Positions 45,721 to 56,100 of a stretch of DNA of 64,000 bases are shown in pieces. Below the pieces are notes generated by a model that saw only the letters and a list, made by a program, of their open reading frames with translations, was not told where the DNA came from and did not search any database. A program made the position numbers and the translations under genes. Numbering within the stretch: position 1 is the stretch's first letter; each line of letters starts with the position of its first letter. This DNA comes from Rhodocyclaceae bacterium (lineage in GTDB: Bacteria > Pseudomonadota > Gammaproteobacteria > Burkholderiales > Rhodocyclaceae): assembly GCA_016791105.1 (NCBI GenBank), contig JAEUNM010000128.1, positions 1 to 64,000 on the forward strand. The letters are read 5' to 3'.

Positions 45721-46863
45721 TTAAACCTTCCCGCGCTTCGGCTGTGGACGCCGGGGCTTGATTCCGGCCGCTGCCGGCGCCTGTAGCGCGGGTTTGGTGG
45801 CGGCTGGCGGTGCTTTGGATGCGACATCAGACCGAACGGCCGGCATGGGGACTTCGGGGTCAGGTCTTGGCCGCGCCGCTACCGCTTTTTCGGTCGGTAC
45901 GGCGGCTTTGGGCGCGGCGGGGCGCGTCGCGGGGGCTTTGGCTGGCTTTGCCGAAGCGGCTTTTGCTGCCGGTTTCGTTGCGCTCCCGCGCGCGCTGTTG
46001 CCCGTTGCAGGCTTTTTTGCGGTTGCAGGCTTCTTTTCGGTCGCAGGTTTTTTCGCCGTGGCCGTGCCGGGCGCCACTTTTTTGCCGGCCGGCGCGGTTT
46101 TCACGGGCGCTGCCGCCTGCTCCGGCGGCACCAAATCCGTGCCATCGCCCTCGTCCAGGTCTATGCCGAACAGACTTGCCAGATCGGCATTTTCCAGGCG
46201 CTGGCCGGCGCCTGCGGGGGCGGGCGCGAAATCGGCCTGGGCGGCTTTGGCGATCAGATCGGCGGGGTCCACGTCGCGCAGCAGGAACAGCAGTTCGGGC
46301 TTGCCGTCCAGCCTCGCGCCCACGCCATATAGCGCCGCTGCGATGTGTTTGCACATGTAGGCGCCGTCCGGGCAACTACAGGTGAAATCGATTTCGCGCG
46401 GTGCCGGAAACAGGCCCTGATTTTGCCGCGTCATGAACTGCATGACCGCATTCGATAAGCGGCCCTGCAATAGTTCCACCAGGGAACCGATTTGTCCGGC
46501 GCATTCCTTGAGCAGGGCCTGCCAGCGCGCGCCGGGCAGCGGCTTGATGCCGACCCGCACTTTATAAATGCTGGAGCCGGATACCAGTGCTGTGACGCCG
46601 CCACGCTCGATGCGCAAATCCATCACCGAACCGTTGCGCACATAGGTGCGCCCGCGCGGCAGGCCGCTCGCATAGTCGCCGTAGGCTTCCAGATTGTCGC
46701 ACCAGGCTTTGCCCCAGAAGCTTTTTGCGATGGAGCGGCCTTCGATCTGTACCGGCTCGCAGACGTGACCTTTCCTGGCCAGTTCCTGGGCCGTGCGCGC
46801 GGCCTTGCGGCGCCGTTCCGCCACCGGGACATAGGGTGCCCAGTCGTTGTAAAACCTGCTCAT
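45721..46863 (-). CDS. SWIM zinc-finger protein with basic Ala/Lys/Pro tail
   Basis: 380 residues from ATG 46863. Residues 1-230 resemble the SWIM-finger proteins that accompany SNF2 helicases: 'FWGKAWCDNLEAYGDYASGLPRGRTYVRNG' and the SWIM motif CxC...CxH in 'FTCSCPDGAYMCKHIAAALY'. Residues 270-380 form a low-complexity tail of repeated 'KKPAT' and AKP-rich sequence, like histone H1-type tails. It lies 47 bp downstream of the SNF2 gene on the same strand. It probably binds nucleic acid and works with that helicase. Confidence 0.88.
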   Translation of the reverse strand: MSRFYNDWAPYVPVAERRRKAARTAQELARKGHVCEPVQIEGRSIAKSFWGKAWCDNLEAYGDYASGLPRGRTYVRNGSVMDLRIERGGVTALVSGSSIYKVRVGIKPLPGARWQALLKECAGQIGSLVELLQGRLSNAVMQFMTRQNQGLFPAPREIDFTCSCPDGAYMCKHIAAALYGVGARLDGKPELLFLLRDVDPADLIAKAAQADFAPAPAGAGQRLENADLASLFGIDLDEGDGTDLVPPEQAAAPVKTAPAGKKVAPGTATAKKPATEKKPATAKKPATGNSARGSATKPAAKAASAKPAKAPATRPAAPKAAVPTEKAVAARPRPDPEVPMPAVRSDVASKAPPAATKPALQAPAAAGIKPRRPQPKRGKV

Positions 46864-46910
46864 GGTTTGTTGCTCCCTCGTTTCCTCGATCTGCCGCCGG
46901 AACGGCGCAA

Positions 46911-49652
46911 TCACGCTTCGGCAAGCGCGCTTTCGATATCCAGCGCCACCACGCGCAGCAATTCCGCATCGCTCATTTCGGTGAGCGCGGTTTCTGCGGC
47001 GCCTTCGACGATGCTGCGCGATAAATCCAGTTTGGATTCTATTAGTGCATCTATCTTGTCTTCTACCGTGCCGCGGCATATGAACTTATGCACCAGCACG
47101 TTATTGTGCTGGCCGATGCGATAGGCGCGGTCGGTGGCCTGATTTTCCACCGCCGGGTTCCACCAGCGGTCGAAATGGATCACCTGCGATGCCGCGGTCA
47201 GATTCAGCCCGGTGCCGCCGGCTTTGAGCGACAGCACGAAATAGGGCGGACCGTCTTCGCGCTGGAACGCATCGACCAGAGCTTTGCGCGCCTTGACCGG
47301 CGTGCCGCCGTGCAGCACCAGTCCACGGCATCCGAAAATTGTGGCCAGGTAGTCCGCCAGCGGGGCGGTCATTTCCTGAAACTGCGTGAATACCAGCAGC
47401 TTGTCCTGGCGCGCCGCGATGGCTTCGCATAGTTCGGTCAGGCGGGCAAATTTGCCGCTCTGTTCGGGCTGATAAGCGCCGTCGCCCAGCCATTGTGATG
47501 GATGGTTGCATATCTGCTTGAGGCGCATCAAAAATGCCAGTACGGCACCACGCCTGGCGATGCCGGTCTGTTCGCGCAGGATGTGCTGCAGTGCGTCTAG
47601 CGCCTGCTGGTACAGCTCGACCTGCAGCCGGGTCAGTGTGCACCAGGCTTTCAGTTCGGTTTTGTCGGGTAGATCGGCAATGACGCGGCGGTCGGTTTTC
47701 AGCCGGCGCAGGATGTAGGGCTGCACCAGTTTGCGCAGCGGCGCATAGCCGGTCTGGCCGTCGTCGGCCAGTTTGCGGGTGAAGCGTGCAAACGCCTGCG
47801 CCGAGCCCAGCAGGCCGGGGCAGATGAAGTCGAATAGCGACCATAGATCGCCCAGGCGGTTTTCCACCGGCGTGCCGGTCAGTGCGACGCGATTTTGCGC
47901 CTTGAGCGCCTTCACTGCGCGCGTCTGCAGCGCGCCGGGGTTTTTGATGGCCTGCGCTTCGTCGAGCACGACCAGCGACCACTCGATTTCCGCCATCCAT
48001 GCCAGCCGTGTGAGCGTCCCGTAACTGGTGATGACGACGTCGCAGCCGGTCAGGCGTTGCTGGGGTAGGGCGCTCAGTTCGCGCCCTGGCAGTGCCGAGG
48101 TGTGCGCGACGAAGGCGCGCAAATCCGGCGCAAAGCGGCGCATTTCGGCCTGCCAGTTGGCGATGAGCGATGCCGGCACCACCAGCAGATGCGGTCCGGC
48201 GTCCCCCGCCTGTTTGCGCGCCAGCATGAACGCCAATACCTGCAGCGTTTTGCCCAGGCCCATGTCGTCGGCGAGGCAGGCGCCCAAGCCGAGCCGGGCG
48301 AGCCAGTGCAGCCAGGCCACGCCCTCGCGCTGATAGGGGCGCAATTGCGCCTGCAGGCCGGGGATGGCGCCGACGTCACGGCGCGCTTCGCCCTGCATGC
48401 CGGCCAGCACGCCGGCCAGCCATGCGCCCGGCACTACGCTGGACCAGGCCGGCGTGGCGGGCGGCGCGGCCGCCGGGGCGCCCCCGTCTATTGCTGCGCC
48501 GGCCAGGAGGCGCATGCCCTCGAGCAGGCTCAGGTTGTCCCCCGCGGCGGCGCGCTTGACCTGATTCCAATGCGCCAGCACCGCCTTGAGTTGTTCGGCA
48601 TCCATTTCCACCCAGCGCCCGCGCAGGCGCACCAGGCCGCCATTGCTGGCGAGCAATGCATCGCGCTCGGCGTCGCTCAGCGCTTCGCCGTCGAATTCCA
48701 GGCCGACCTGAAAATCCATCAATGCCTGCAAGCCCAGGCCGGCGCCGCGACTGCCGATTTCCACCCGCACCTGCGGGCGCGGCGGATGGCGCGGCGACCA
48801 CCAGTCCGGGATGCGCACCGCGAGCCCGGCGGATTCGAGCAGAGGGATGTCGCGCAACAGCCGGTACGCTTCGGCCGGTGTCCAGCCCAGCGGCTGGAAA
48901 ATTGCGCCGGAATCCACCATGTCCTTGAGCCAGGCGCATTGCTGCGCGCCGGCCTGGACGGGTTCCAGCAGCGCCAGCAGCGCCGCGCGGTCGCCCGCGT
49001 GCGCCTTGAGCGCTTGCGCCAGCGGCAGGTGGCGCAGGCGCGCTTGTCCCGCGCCGTGGGCGGCATAGGTGGCGAGGAAGGCGAATGGCAGGTCCGGGCG
49101 GTCGCGGTTTTCCGCCAGATGCAGGCACACCCGCCCGAGCAAGGTCCAGTTTGCGTGCTTGTGTGCAAGCCACGCCGAAACACGGCCCTGTTCCGCGGCG
49201 ATTTCCTGGCGTGCGGCGGCCAGCATGGCTTGCCACCAGTCCGCCAGATGGCCGGCAGCGATAAATTCGGCGCCCGTGAAAGGCGGTGCGGCCTGCGCCA
49301 ATCGTTCAAGTTCGGCCGCCGGCGCGGGCAGTTCCGCGCTTTCCCAGATCTGCGCGAAATTCGGCAGGGCGCATAGCCGCGACATGAACAGGCGCGCTAT
49401 TTCGCGCCCCCAAGCCAGCGAAGCGGGCAGTTCGCTGCCCAATTCGACCGCGCCCAGGTGCAGCAATCCATGCCCGCCGCCGTGCCCGAAAGCTTTGTGC
49501 AGGCGTGCCGCGACGGCCGGCGCGGGCGTGTCGTAATCCTGCGGCGTTTCTTCCAGATGCAAGCGCCCGTGCGGATAGAGCGCCAGCGCCACGCCGCAGC
49601 CCTGCGGCGCGGCAAGCTGGGGACCGACAGGATCGGAAGACGGGACAGTCAT
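46911..49652 (-). CDS. SNF2-family DEAD/DEAH-box helicase
   Basis: 913 residues from ATG 49652. The N-terminal half (about 1-420) is the variable region typical of bacterial SNF2 proteins. The motor covers about 430-900: 'LADDMGLGKTLQVLAFML' (Walker A), 'VVLDEAQAIKNPG' (motif II), 'LTGTPVENRLGDLWSL', 'LSLKAGGTGLNLTAAS', and 'QATDRAYRIGQ' (motif VI). It should be a double-strand DNA translocase, with a possible role in transcription or DNA repair. The partner SWIM protein is encoded immediately downstream. Confidence 0.94.
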   Translation of the reverse strand: MTVPSSDPVGPQLAAPQGCGVALALYPHGRLHLEETPQDYDTPAPAVAARLHKAFGHGGGHGLLHLGAVELGSELPASLAWGREIARLFMSRLCALPNFAQIWESAELPAPAAELERLAQAAPPFTGAEFIAAGHLADWWQAMLAAARQEIAAEQGRVSAWLAHKHANWTLLGRVCLHLAENRDRPDLPFAFLATYAAHGAGQARLRHLPLAQALKAHAGDRAALLALLEPVQAGAQQCAWLKDMVDSGAIFQPLGWTPAEAYRLLRDIPLLESAGLAVRIPDWWSPRHPPRPQVRVEIGSRGAGLGLQALMDFQVGLEFDGEALSDAERDALLASNGGLVRLRGRWVEMDAEQLKAVLAHWNQVKRAAAGDNLSLLEGMRLLAGAAIDGGAPAAAPPATPAWSSVVPGAWLAGVLAGMQGEARRDVGAIPGLQAQLRPYQREGVAWLHWLARLGLGACLADDMGLGKTLQVLAFMLARKQAGDAGPHLLVVPASLIANWQAEMRRFAPDLRAFVAHTSALPGRELSALPQQRLTGCDVVITSYGTLTRLAWMAEIEWSLVVLDEAQAIKNPGALQTRAVKALKAQNRVALTGTPVENRLGDLWSLFDFICPGLLGSAQAFARFTRKLADDGQTGYAPLRKLVQPYILRRLKTDRRVIADLPDKTELKAWCTLTRLQVELYQQALDALQHILREQTGIARRGAVLAFLMRLKQICNHPSQWLGDGAYQPEQSGKFARLTELCEAIAARQDKLLVFTQFQEMTAPLADYLATIFGCRGLVLHGGTPVKARKALVDAFQREDGPPYFVLSLKAGGTGLNLTAASQVIHFDRWWNPAVENQATDRAYRIGQHNNVLVHKFICRGTVEDKIDALIESKLDLSRSIVEGAAETALTEMSDAELLRVVALDIESALAEA

Positions 49653-49992
49653 CAACGGATAGAACCAAGAAACCGGGGCCGATTATGCCGTAGCGGGCTG
49701 GGGCCTGGGCTTATCACGATTGAACAATGCAATCGCGCCGAACGGCAGCAATCTCGCGCGGCCGGCACCGACATGCTGCGGCCAGCCCCAAATTTCCCCG
49801 GCCTGGTTACGGCCTATGGGTTATGCAGAAACGGCCCGCCTCCTTGGCTGAGGGTTGCTATAACCGCAACAATCATTTGTCGATTCGGGCGTTTATCTGC
49901 CAGGCAAATCCTGGCACCATGCTGCCTGTCGAACGGGCGATGGCGGGCAATCCAGCTCTCCGTGCGGGCCCGCAAAGTTTCAGGAGATTTGC
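49653..49992. other. Divergent intergenic region
   Basis: 340 bp between the SNF2 gene (minus) and the dioxygenase gene (plus), which has CAGGAGA before its start. No clear promoter, repeat or gene was seen. Confidence 0.35.
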
Positions 49993-50790
49993 ATGTCTGC
50001 CTTGCCCACATTTTTCGTTTCGCATGGTTCGCCCATGCTGTCGCTCGATGCCGGTGCCACCGGTGCGGCCTGGGCCGAAATCGGCGCCGCCCTGCCGGCG
50101 CCTCGGGCCATCGTGGCGGTGTCCGCGCACTGGTCGCAGGCAGCGCCGGCATTGACCGGAACGGCGCAGCCGGAAACCATCCACGATTTTTACGGCTTTG
50201 ACGGTGCGCTCTACGAATTGCACTACCCCGCCCCGGGTGCGCCGGAACTGGCGCGGGAATTGGCCGACGGGCTGGCGCGGGCCGGCTATGCCGCCCGTGT
50301 CGATGAGCGGCGCGGCCTCGATCACGGCGCCTGGGTGCCGCTGCGCTTCATGTATCCGAGCGCCAAGCTGCCGGTGCTGCAGTTGTCCATCAATGCCCGC
50401 GCCGATGCGGCCTGGCACTATCAGCTGGGCGCCGCGCTGGCGCCTGTGCTGGGCGAGGACGTGCTGCTGCTGGCGTCCGGCGGCCTTACGCACAATCTGT
50501 ACGATTTCCGTCCCGGCACGGCGCGGTTGCCGGTACCCGATTACGTGACGGACTTCCAGGCCTGGATGTTCGATCGCCTCACGGCGCGCGATATCGATGC
50601 GGTGCTGGATTACCGCAAGCGTGCGCCCCAGGCGTTGCGCGCCCATCCTACCGATGAGCACCTGCTGCCCTTGTTCGTGGCGCTCGGTGCGGCCGGGCCC
50701 GATGCGCCCGTGCGGCGCGATCTGGATATCGTGACCGAACGCATGCTGGCGATGGATATCTATCGTTTCGAGCGCGCCCGGGCGGCGTAG
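49993..50790 (+). CDS. DODA-type extradiol ring-opening dioxygenase homologue
   Basis: 265 residues. Features of the LigB/YgiD family: 'PTFFVSHGSPMLSLD' with His11, 'AIVAVSAHWSQ' with the second His, 'YELHYPAPGAPELA', and 'LDHGAWVPLRFMYP'. These histidines bind the catalytic metal. E. coli YgiD is described as a DOPA 4,5-dioxygenase; the natural substrate here is unknown. No aromatic-degradation genes lie next to it. Confidence 0.9.
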   Translation: MSALPTFFVSHGSPMLSLDAGATGAAWAEIGAALPAPRAIVAVSAHWSQAAPALTGTAQPETIHDFYGFDGALYELHYPAPGAPELARELADGLARAGYAARVDERRGLDHGAWVPLRFMYPSAKLPVLQLSINARADAAWHYQLGAALAPVLGEDVLLLASGGLTHNLYDFRPGTARLPVPDYVTDFQAWMFDRLTARDIDAVLDYRKRAPQALRAHPTDEHLLPLFVALGAAGPDAPVRRDLDIVTERMLAMDIYRFERARAA

Positions 50791-51059
50791 TCCGGTCGCC
50801 GCGGCTGGCCGCGGCGTCGTTCCGAACCGACAGGGTAAGTCGTGATTAATGAGCTACTTGCAGGTGGGCCAGGGCGGCGCGTCGCCGCTCGGAGACAAAT
50901 TTACCCTCCAGCGAGCGCTGCCGGAGTATTTTGGCTCGCCCGCGTAAGGTGCTGAAATTGTTGCGGGTATTTTTGTTTGGCATGGACGGTGCTAAATATT
51001 GAACATGGCTGGGCCGAGGCCGGATGCGCGGCGCGCCATTACTACAAGGAGATCAGACC

Positions 51060-51377
51060 ATGTTCGACACGCGAAAACTGCTGGCCGCGGCTTGCGCGGC
51101 AATGACCTTAAGTCTTGGACTTGCCGGCTGTGCCGGTTCGCCGCAAAAGGAAAGCACGGGCGAATACATCGACGATTCCGCCATCACCACGAAAATCAAA
51201 TCAGCTTTCGTGCAGGACAAGGACGTCAGTGCGCTCGATATCAAGGTGGTGACCTTCAAGGGCACGGTGCAGTTGAGCGGCTTCGCGCCCAGCCAGCAGG
51301 TGCGCTACAAGGCCGAAAGTATTGCCCGCGCCACGGCGGGGGTGAAAGCAGTCAGTAACGACATACAGTTGAAGTAA
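51060..51377 (+). CDS. BON-domain lipoprotein
   Basis: 105 residues from ATG 51060, preceded by AAGGAGA. A lipoprotein signal ends in 'LGLAGC' (lipobox), and a single BON domain follows ('DDSAITTKIKSAFVQDKDV', 'ALDIKVVTFKGTVQLSGF'). BON proteins such as OsmY and DolP bind phospholipids or support the envelope under stress. Here the product is a small lipid-anchored periplasmic version. Confidence 0.92.
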   Translation: MFDTRKLLAAACAAMTLSLGLAGCAGSPQKESTGEYIDDSAITTKIKSAFVQDKDVSALDIKVVTFKGTVQLSGFAPSQQVRYKAESIARATAGVKAVSNDIQLK

Positions 51378-51875
51378 GCGCCGCTTGCCGTGTCCGGCGG
51401 GCGCTCACGGCCTGAATGTCCGCCACAATGGGGACAGGCGCGCCGGTCGAAAACTTGCGCGCGGCTTGCGTCCGTGGATGCGTCCGCGCCGATGTTGGTG
51501 CGACGCAACAGGCGTTTCGCTTCCACCGCCGCGCGAAATTTACTGTTAGGCATTTTTTCGTGATCGAGTTTACAGTGGAATGGACTTGCGTCGCGGGCTA
51601 TGGAGAAGCGTGATCTTGACCACGGCAGGCCCCCAAAGCCGCGACCATACTGATTTTGCGGGGCTTGCCACGGTGTTCGGGCACTGCATTTCCGGTTTTG
51701 CGCGCCGGCTCCTCAGGTCCGGCCGGCCAGGGAGTGACCCATCCACGCCCGGGTTGGTTTTTTCAGGGAAGTAGTAGACAAAATGTTTTGTGCGGCGCAT
51801 GATGAAAATGACGTATTGCCTTCGGCAGCTTGGCGCGTTTATCCGAAGAGCGTACCAATGGGGAGCATTTCCGAA
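51378..51875. other. About 500-bp intergenic region
   Basis: Lies between the BON gene and the unknown gene at 51876. It contains an ACAAAA-TG-TTTTGT palindrome at 51778-51791. An in-frame ATG at 51783 lies inside this palindrome, which argues that translation starts further down. No other feature was recognised. Confidence 0.4.
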
Positions 51876-52826
51876 ATGGATAGTTTCAATCCGACCCCCA
51901 ATGCAGGCACCAAACAGGTAATAGATGGCCAGCTGCGGGTGTTTTACGAAGGCTACTGGGTCAAAGCCTACGAAACACCGAATGACACGCTACAGGCAAA
52001 AAAATACCTGATCGAAGCGCTCGCGCGACGTCTTTTCAATCACGTCGAACACGGCATCAACATTCCCGGCAAACGTCTGGGCGAGGCGCGCGGCGCATTC
52101 GAAGCCGAAGCCGATCCGGAGCGCCGCCGCATCAAGGGCGCCATGCTGGCCGGTGCGCTGTTCAACCGTGCCATAGACATATTTACCAAGCTGGTCGAGC
52201 TGCAAGGCCTGGGCGTGCAGGTTGAACCGGACAATAGCCTCATGCGTGAATGCGGTCTGTGTCTGCGCGAAGCACTCGATCTGGGCCGCCTGGTTTTGCA
52301 CCGCAGCGGCGAAGAAGGCATAGACGAGTTGTGGGGCGAGCCCTTCAAGGCGTTTTCCGTTCCCCTGGAATCGTTCTACGAAAGCCGCTACCTCAAGATT
52401 GCGCAAACCATGCGCGACATTGACCGCATCGGCAGCAACATGATCGCAACCTTCGGCGATCATCCGTTTTTCGAAGGATTTGCAGTATCCATCCACATAT
52501 TTGCCGAAGCCGCCAAGGTCAAATGCGAAACCTTGCGTACTGACCCCAACATTTTTGATGTGTGGACGGAATTCGTGGTGGCGGGCGATCTGCTCGTGAG
52601 CGTCAAGCCCAATCTGCCGCCACACCCCTCGGACCGCGAACACCGCGAAGGCGAACAAGCCATGCAGTTATTGCGCCAGGGCCGCGATCTTCTGGTGTAC
52701 ATCACGCGCGCGCGCACCTGCATGCCAAAAAGCACGGCCGAGTACATCGAGCGCTGCAAACAGTTCCAGCGCGATTCCAGCTTCAATAGCCCGTTGTTGC
52801 CGCCGCCGCCCATCAAGGCGCACTGA
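51876..52826 (+). CDS. Hypothetical helical protein
   Basis: 316 residues from ATG 51876, which has GGGGAG 10 bp upstream; in-frame ATGs at 51858 and 51783 are alternatives. The sequence is rich in helices with conserved-looking segments such as 'DSFNPTPNAGTKQVIDGQL', 'RECGLCLREALDLGRLVLH', and 'RDIDRIGSNMIATFGDHPFF'. No signal peptide, membrane helix, or metal-binding or nucleotide motif is evident. It ends in a proline run ('LLPPPPIKAH') and is followed by a strong terminator hairpin. I do not recognise the family. Confidence 0.75.
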   Translation: MDSFNPTPNAGTKQVIDGQLRVFYEGYWVKAYETPNDTLQAKKYLIEALARRLFNHVEHGINIPGKRLGEARGAFEAEADPERRRIKGAMLAGALFNRAIDIFTKLVELQGLGVQVEPDNSLMRECGLCLREALDLGRLVLHRSGEEGIDELWGEPFKAFSVPLESFYESRYLKIAQTMRDIDRIGSNMIATFGDHPFFEGFAVSIHIFAEAAKVKCETLRTDPNIFDVWTEFVVAGDLLVSVKPNLPPHPSDREHREGEQAMQLLRQGRDLLVYITRARTCMPKSTAEYIERCKQFQRDSSFNSPLLPPPPIKAH

Positions 52827-53154
52827 TTTTGCCGGCGCGCCTGTCGCGGCGCGCCGGTTTCCGTCTTTCCTCCCGTTCTGTTGCGCGAGGCGCAATTGCT
52901 GTCCTGCGGCGTGCCGTGGGTCGTCGAGCCTGCTCGCGCATGCCACGCGCTGCTGACATCCTTGTCGCTGCAATCGATTCCGCCCGTCGGGCGCGCATGT
53001 TGCGTCGCACCTCGCGCGTCCAGCCTGTCGAGCGCCGTACAGCGGTTTGACCGCGCTGCGCCTATAGTTTGCACAAATGCCCACCGGGCTGACAGTTTGG
53101 TGGCGCTAGTGCGGTCTATACAGGCGGGCGAGCCAGCCGGTGATGGAGGAGAAC
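52827..53154. other. Intergenic region before the glutamate dehydrogenase gene
   Basis: 328 bp. It starts with the terminator at 52830-52855 and ends with GGAGGAG before the gdh start. No further feature was recognised. Confidence 0.4.
52830..52855 (+). terminator. Intrinsic terminator-like hairpin
   Basis: CCGGCGCGCC, six-base loop, GGCGCGCCGG: a perfect 10-bp stem directly after the stop at 52826, followed by TTTCCGTCTTT. Confidence 0.75.
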
Positions 53155-56100
53155 ATGAACAGATCCGAACAACTGAAGGCGGAATTGATCGCCGGTGTCA
53201 TTGGGCTACTTGCGCAGAAATTGCCCGCCGAAGAAACGCGCGAAGCGGTCGCATTCATAGAACTGTTTTACTCGCAGGTCGATCCGGAAGATTTGCTGGA
53301 CCGGCAAATGCTCGACCTCTATGGCGCTGCGCTGGCGCAGTGGCAGTTCTGGCGCCAATTCAACGCACCCGGGCCAAAACTCCATGTGTACAACCCCAGC
53401 ACGCTGGGGCACGGCTGGCAGTCCACCCACACGGTGATCGAAATACTCAGTCCGGACATGCCGTTTCTGGTCGATTCGATCGCCATGGAGGTGAATCGCC
53501 AGGGCCTCACCGTACATCTCATCATCCATCCGGTATTGCGCACGCGGCGCGACGCCGACGGCAAGGTGGTCGATTTCGGGCCGGCCGGCACCAGCGATCC
53601 CGATCCGCACGAGTCCGTCATTCACGTCGAGGTCGATCGGCGTACCGACCCGGCTGCGCTGGCGGAACTGGAGCGTGGCCTGCTGGGTGTGCTGTCGGAC
53701 GTGCGCGCGGCCGTGCAGGATTGGCGCAAGATGCAGCACAGACTGGTCGAAGCCCTGGCCGAAGTGGAACAAAACCCGCCGCCGCAGGACCCGGCGGAAA
53801 CCACGGAAGATCGCGCCTTCCTGCAATGGGTGCGGGAAGATAATTTCCTCCTGCTGGGCTATCGCGAGTACGAACTGGCACAGGAAAACGGCGAACAAAG
53901 CCTGCGCGTGGTGCGCGGCACCGGGCTGGGCATCTTGCGCGAAAAGGGTACCGAAACGTCCAAGCCGGTATCGCAAATGAGCCCCGAATTGCAGCAGGTG
54001 GTGCGCGGGCCGGCGCTGCTCATCATCACCAAATCGAATTCGCGCTGCACCGTGCACCGGCCCGGTTATCTCGATCACGTCGGCATTAAACGTTTCGATT
54101 CCAGCGGCAAGGTAATCGGCGAGCGGCGCATATTGGGCATGTTCACGTCCACCGCTTATAACGCCGTGCCGTCCGACATACCACTGCTGCGGCGCAAGGT
54201 TGCCAAGGTATTGCAGCGAACCGGATTTTTGCCCCGCAGCCACGCCGCGAAGGCACTAAAGACCATACTCGAGCAGTACCCGCGCGACGAATTGCTGCAA
54301 ATTTCGGTGGACGAATTGCTGAACATATCCACCGGCATTCTGCACCTTGCCGAGCGCCAGCGCACGCGCCTGTTCATACGCCGGGAAATGTTCGGGCGCT
54401 ATTACACCTGCCTGGTTTATGTGCCGCGCGAAAACTATCACACCGGCTTGCGCGAGCGCATGCAGGCGGTACTGATGGAAGCGCTGCACGGCTTGCACAG
54501 CGAATTTAACGTGCAACTATCGGAGTCGGTGCTGGCGCGCATTTATATCGTGATCCATGCCGAGCCCGGCAGCCTGCCGCAGGTCGACGAACGCGACATA
54601 GAGCGGCGTCTGGTCATGGCCGGCCGCACCTGGCACGACGATTTGCGCGATGCCCTGCTCGAACATTGCGGCGAAGAACGCGGCAACACCATGTTCGCGC
54701 GCTTTCGCTGCGGCTTTCCGGCCGCCTACCGCGAGGACGTGACGGCTCGCGCCGCGGTGCATGACATCGAAGCCATGTCGCGCCTGCAGCCGGATGGCGA
54801 ACTGGCGATGAATCTATACGTGCCGCTGGAAGCCGCGCCGGGCAATCTGCGCTTCAAGGTGATACGCGCGCGCGATCCGGTGCCGCTGTCCGTCAGTTTG
54901 CCCATGCTGGAACATATGGGCGTGCGCGTGCTCGAAGAGCGCCCCTACCGCATCGACGCCACCGATGGCACGTCTTACTGGATCCACGATTTCGGCATGA
55001 GCACCGGCAGGGGCGAGCCGGTGGATGCGCAGGCCGTGCAGTGCTTGTTCCAGGACGCCTTTGCCAACGTGTGGCGCGGCAGCGTGGAAGACGACGATTT
55101 CAACCGCCTGGTGCTGGCAGCGGGATTGTCGTGGCGCGAGGTGGTGGTTTTGCGCGCCTATGCCAAATACCTCAAGCAGACTGCGTTCACCTTCAGCCAG
55201 ACCTATATGAAACAGACGCTGGCGACTCACGCCGGCCTGGCGCGCAAGCTGGTCGAACTATTCCATGCCCGCTTCGATCCGGACGCCGAAATCGGCATGG
55301 AGGATCGCGCCGAGCGTGCCGCATCCATCGTCGGCCAGATCAGCACGGCGCTGGATCGAGTCGCCAATCTGGATGAAGACCGCATCCTGCGCCAGTTTCT
55401 GGCCGCCATCCAGGCCACGGTGCGGACCAATTATTACCAGCTCGACGCGCACCGCCAGCCGCGCCCCTGGCTGTCATTCAAGATCGACCCGGCGAAAATT
55501 CCGCAAATGCCGGAGCCGCGGCCAATGTGGGAAATATTCGTGTATTCGCCGCGTGTCGAAGGCGTGCACCTGCGCGGCGGCCGCGTGGCGCGCGGCGGCT
55601 TGCGCTGGTCCGACCGCATGGAAGATTTCCGCACCGAAGTGCTGGGCCTCATGAAGGCGCAAATGGTCAAAAATGCGGTCATCGTGCCGGTCGGTTCCAA
55701 GGGCGGTTTCGTCGTCAAGCTGCCGCCGCCGGGCGGTGATCGCGAAGCCCTGCTGCGTGAAGGCATCACCTGCTACCAGAATTACCTGCGCGGCATGCTG
55801 GACCTGACCGACAACCTGGCCGCCGGCGAGGTGGTGCCGCCCGACCGCGTGGTGCGCCACGATCCCGACGACACCTACCTGGTGGTGGCGGCGGATAAAG
55901 GCACGGCGGCGTTTTCCGACTACGCCAATGCGGTGGCGCGCGAGTATGGCTTCTGGCTGGGCGATGCCTTTGCGTCCGGCGGCTCGGCCGGCTACGACCA
56001 CAAGAAAATGGCCATTACGGCGCGCGGCGCCTGGGAGTCCGCCAAGCGGCATTTCCGCGAACTGGGCTGCAATACGCAGGAACAGGATTTTACCGTGGTG

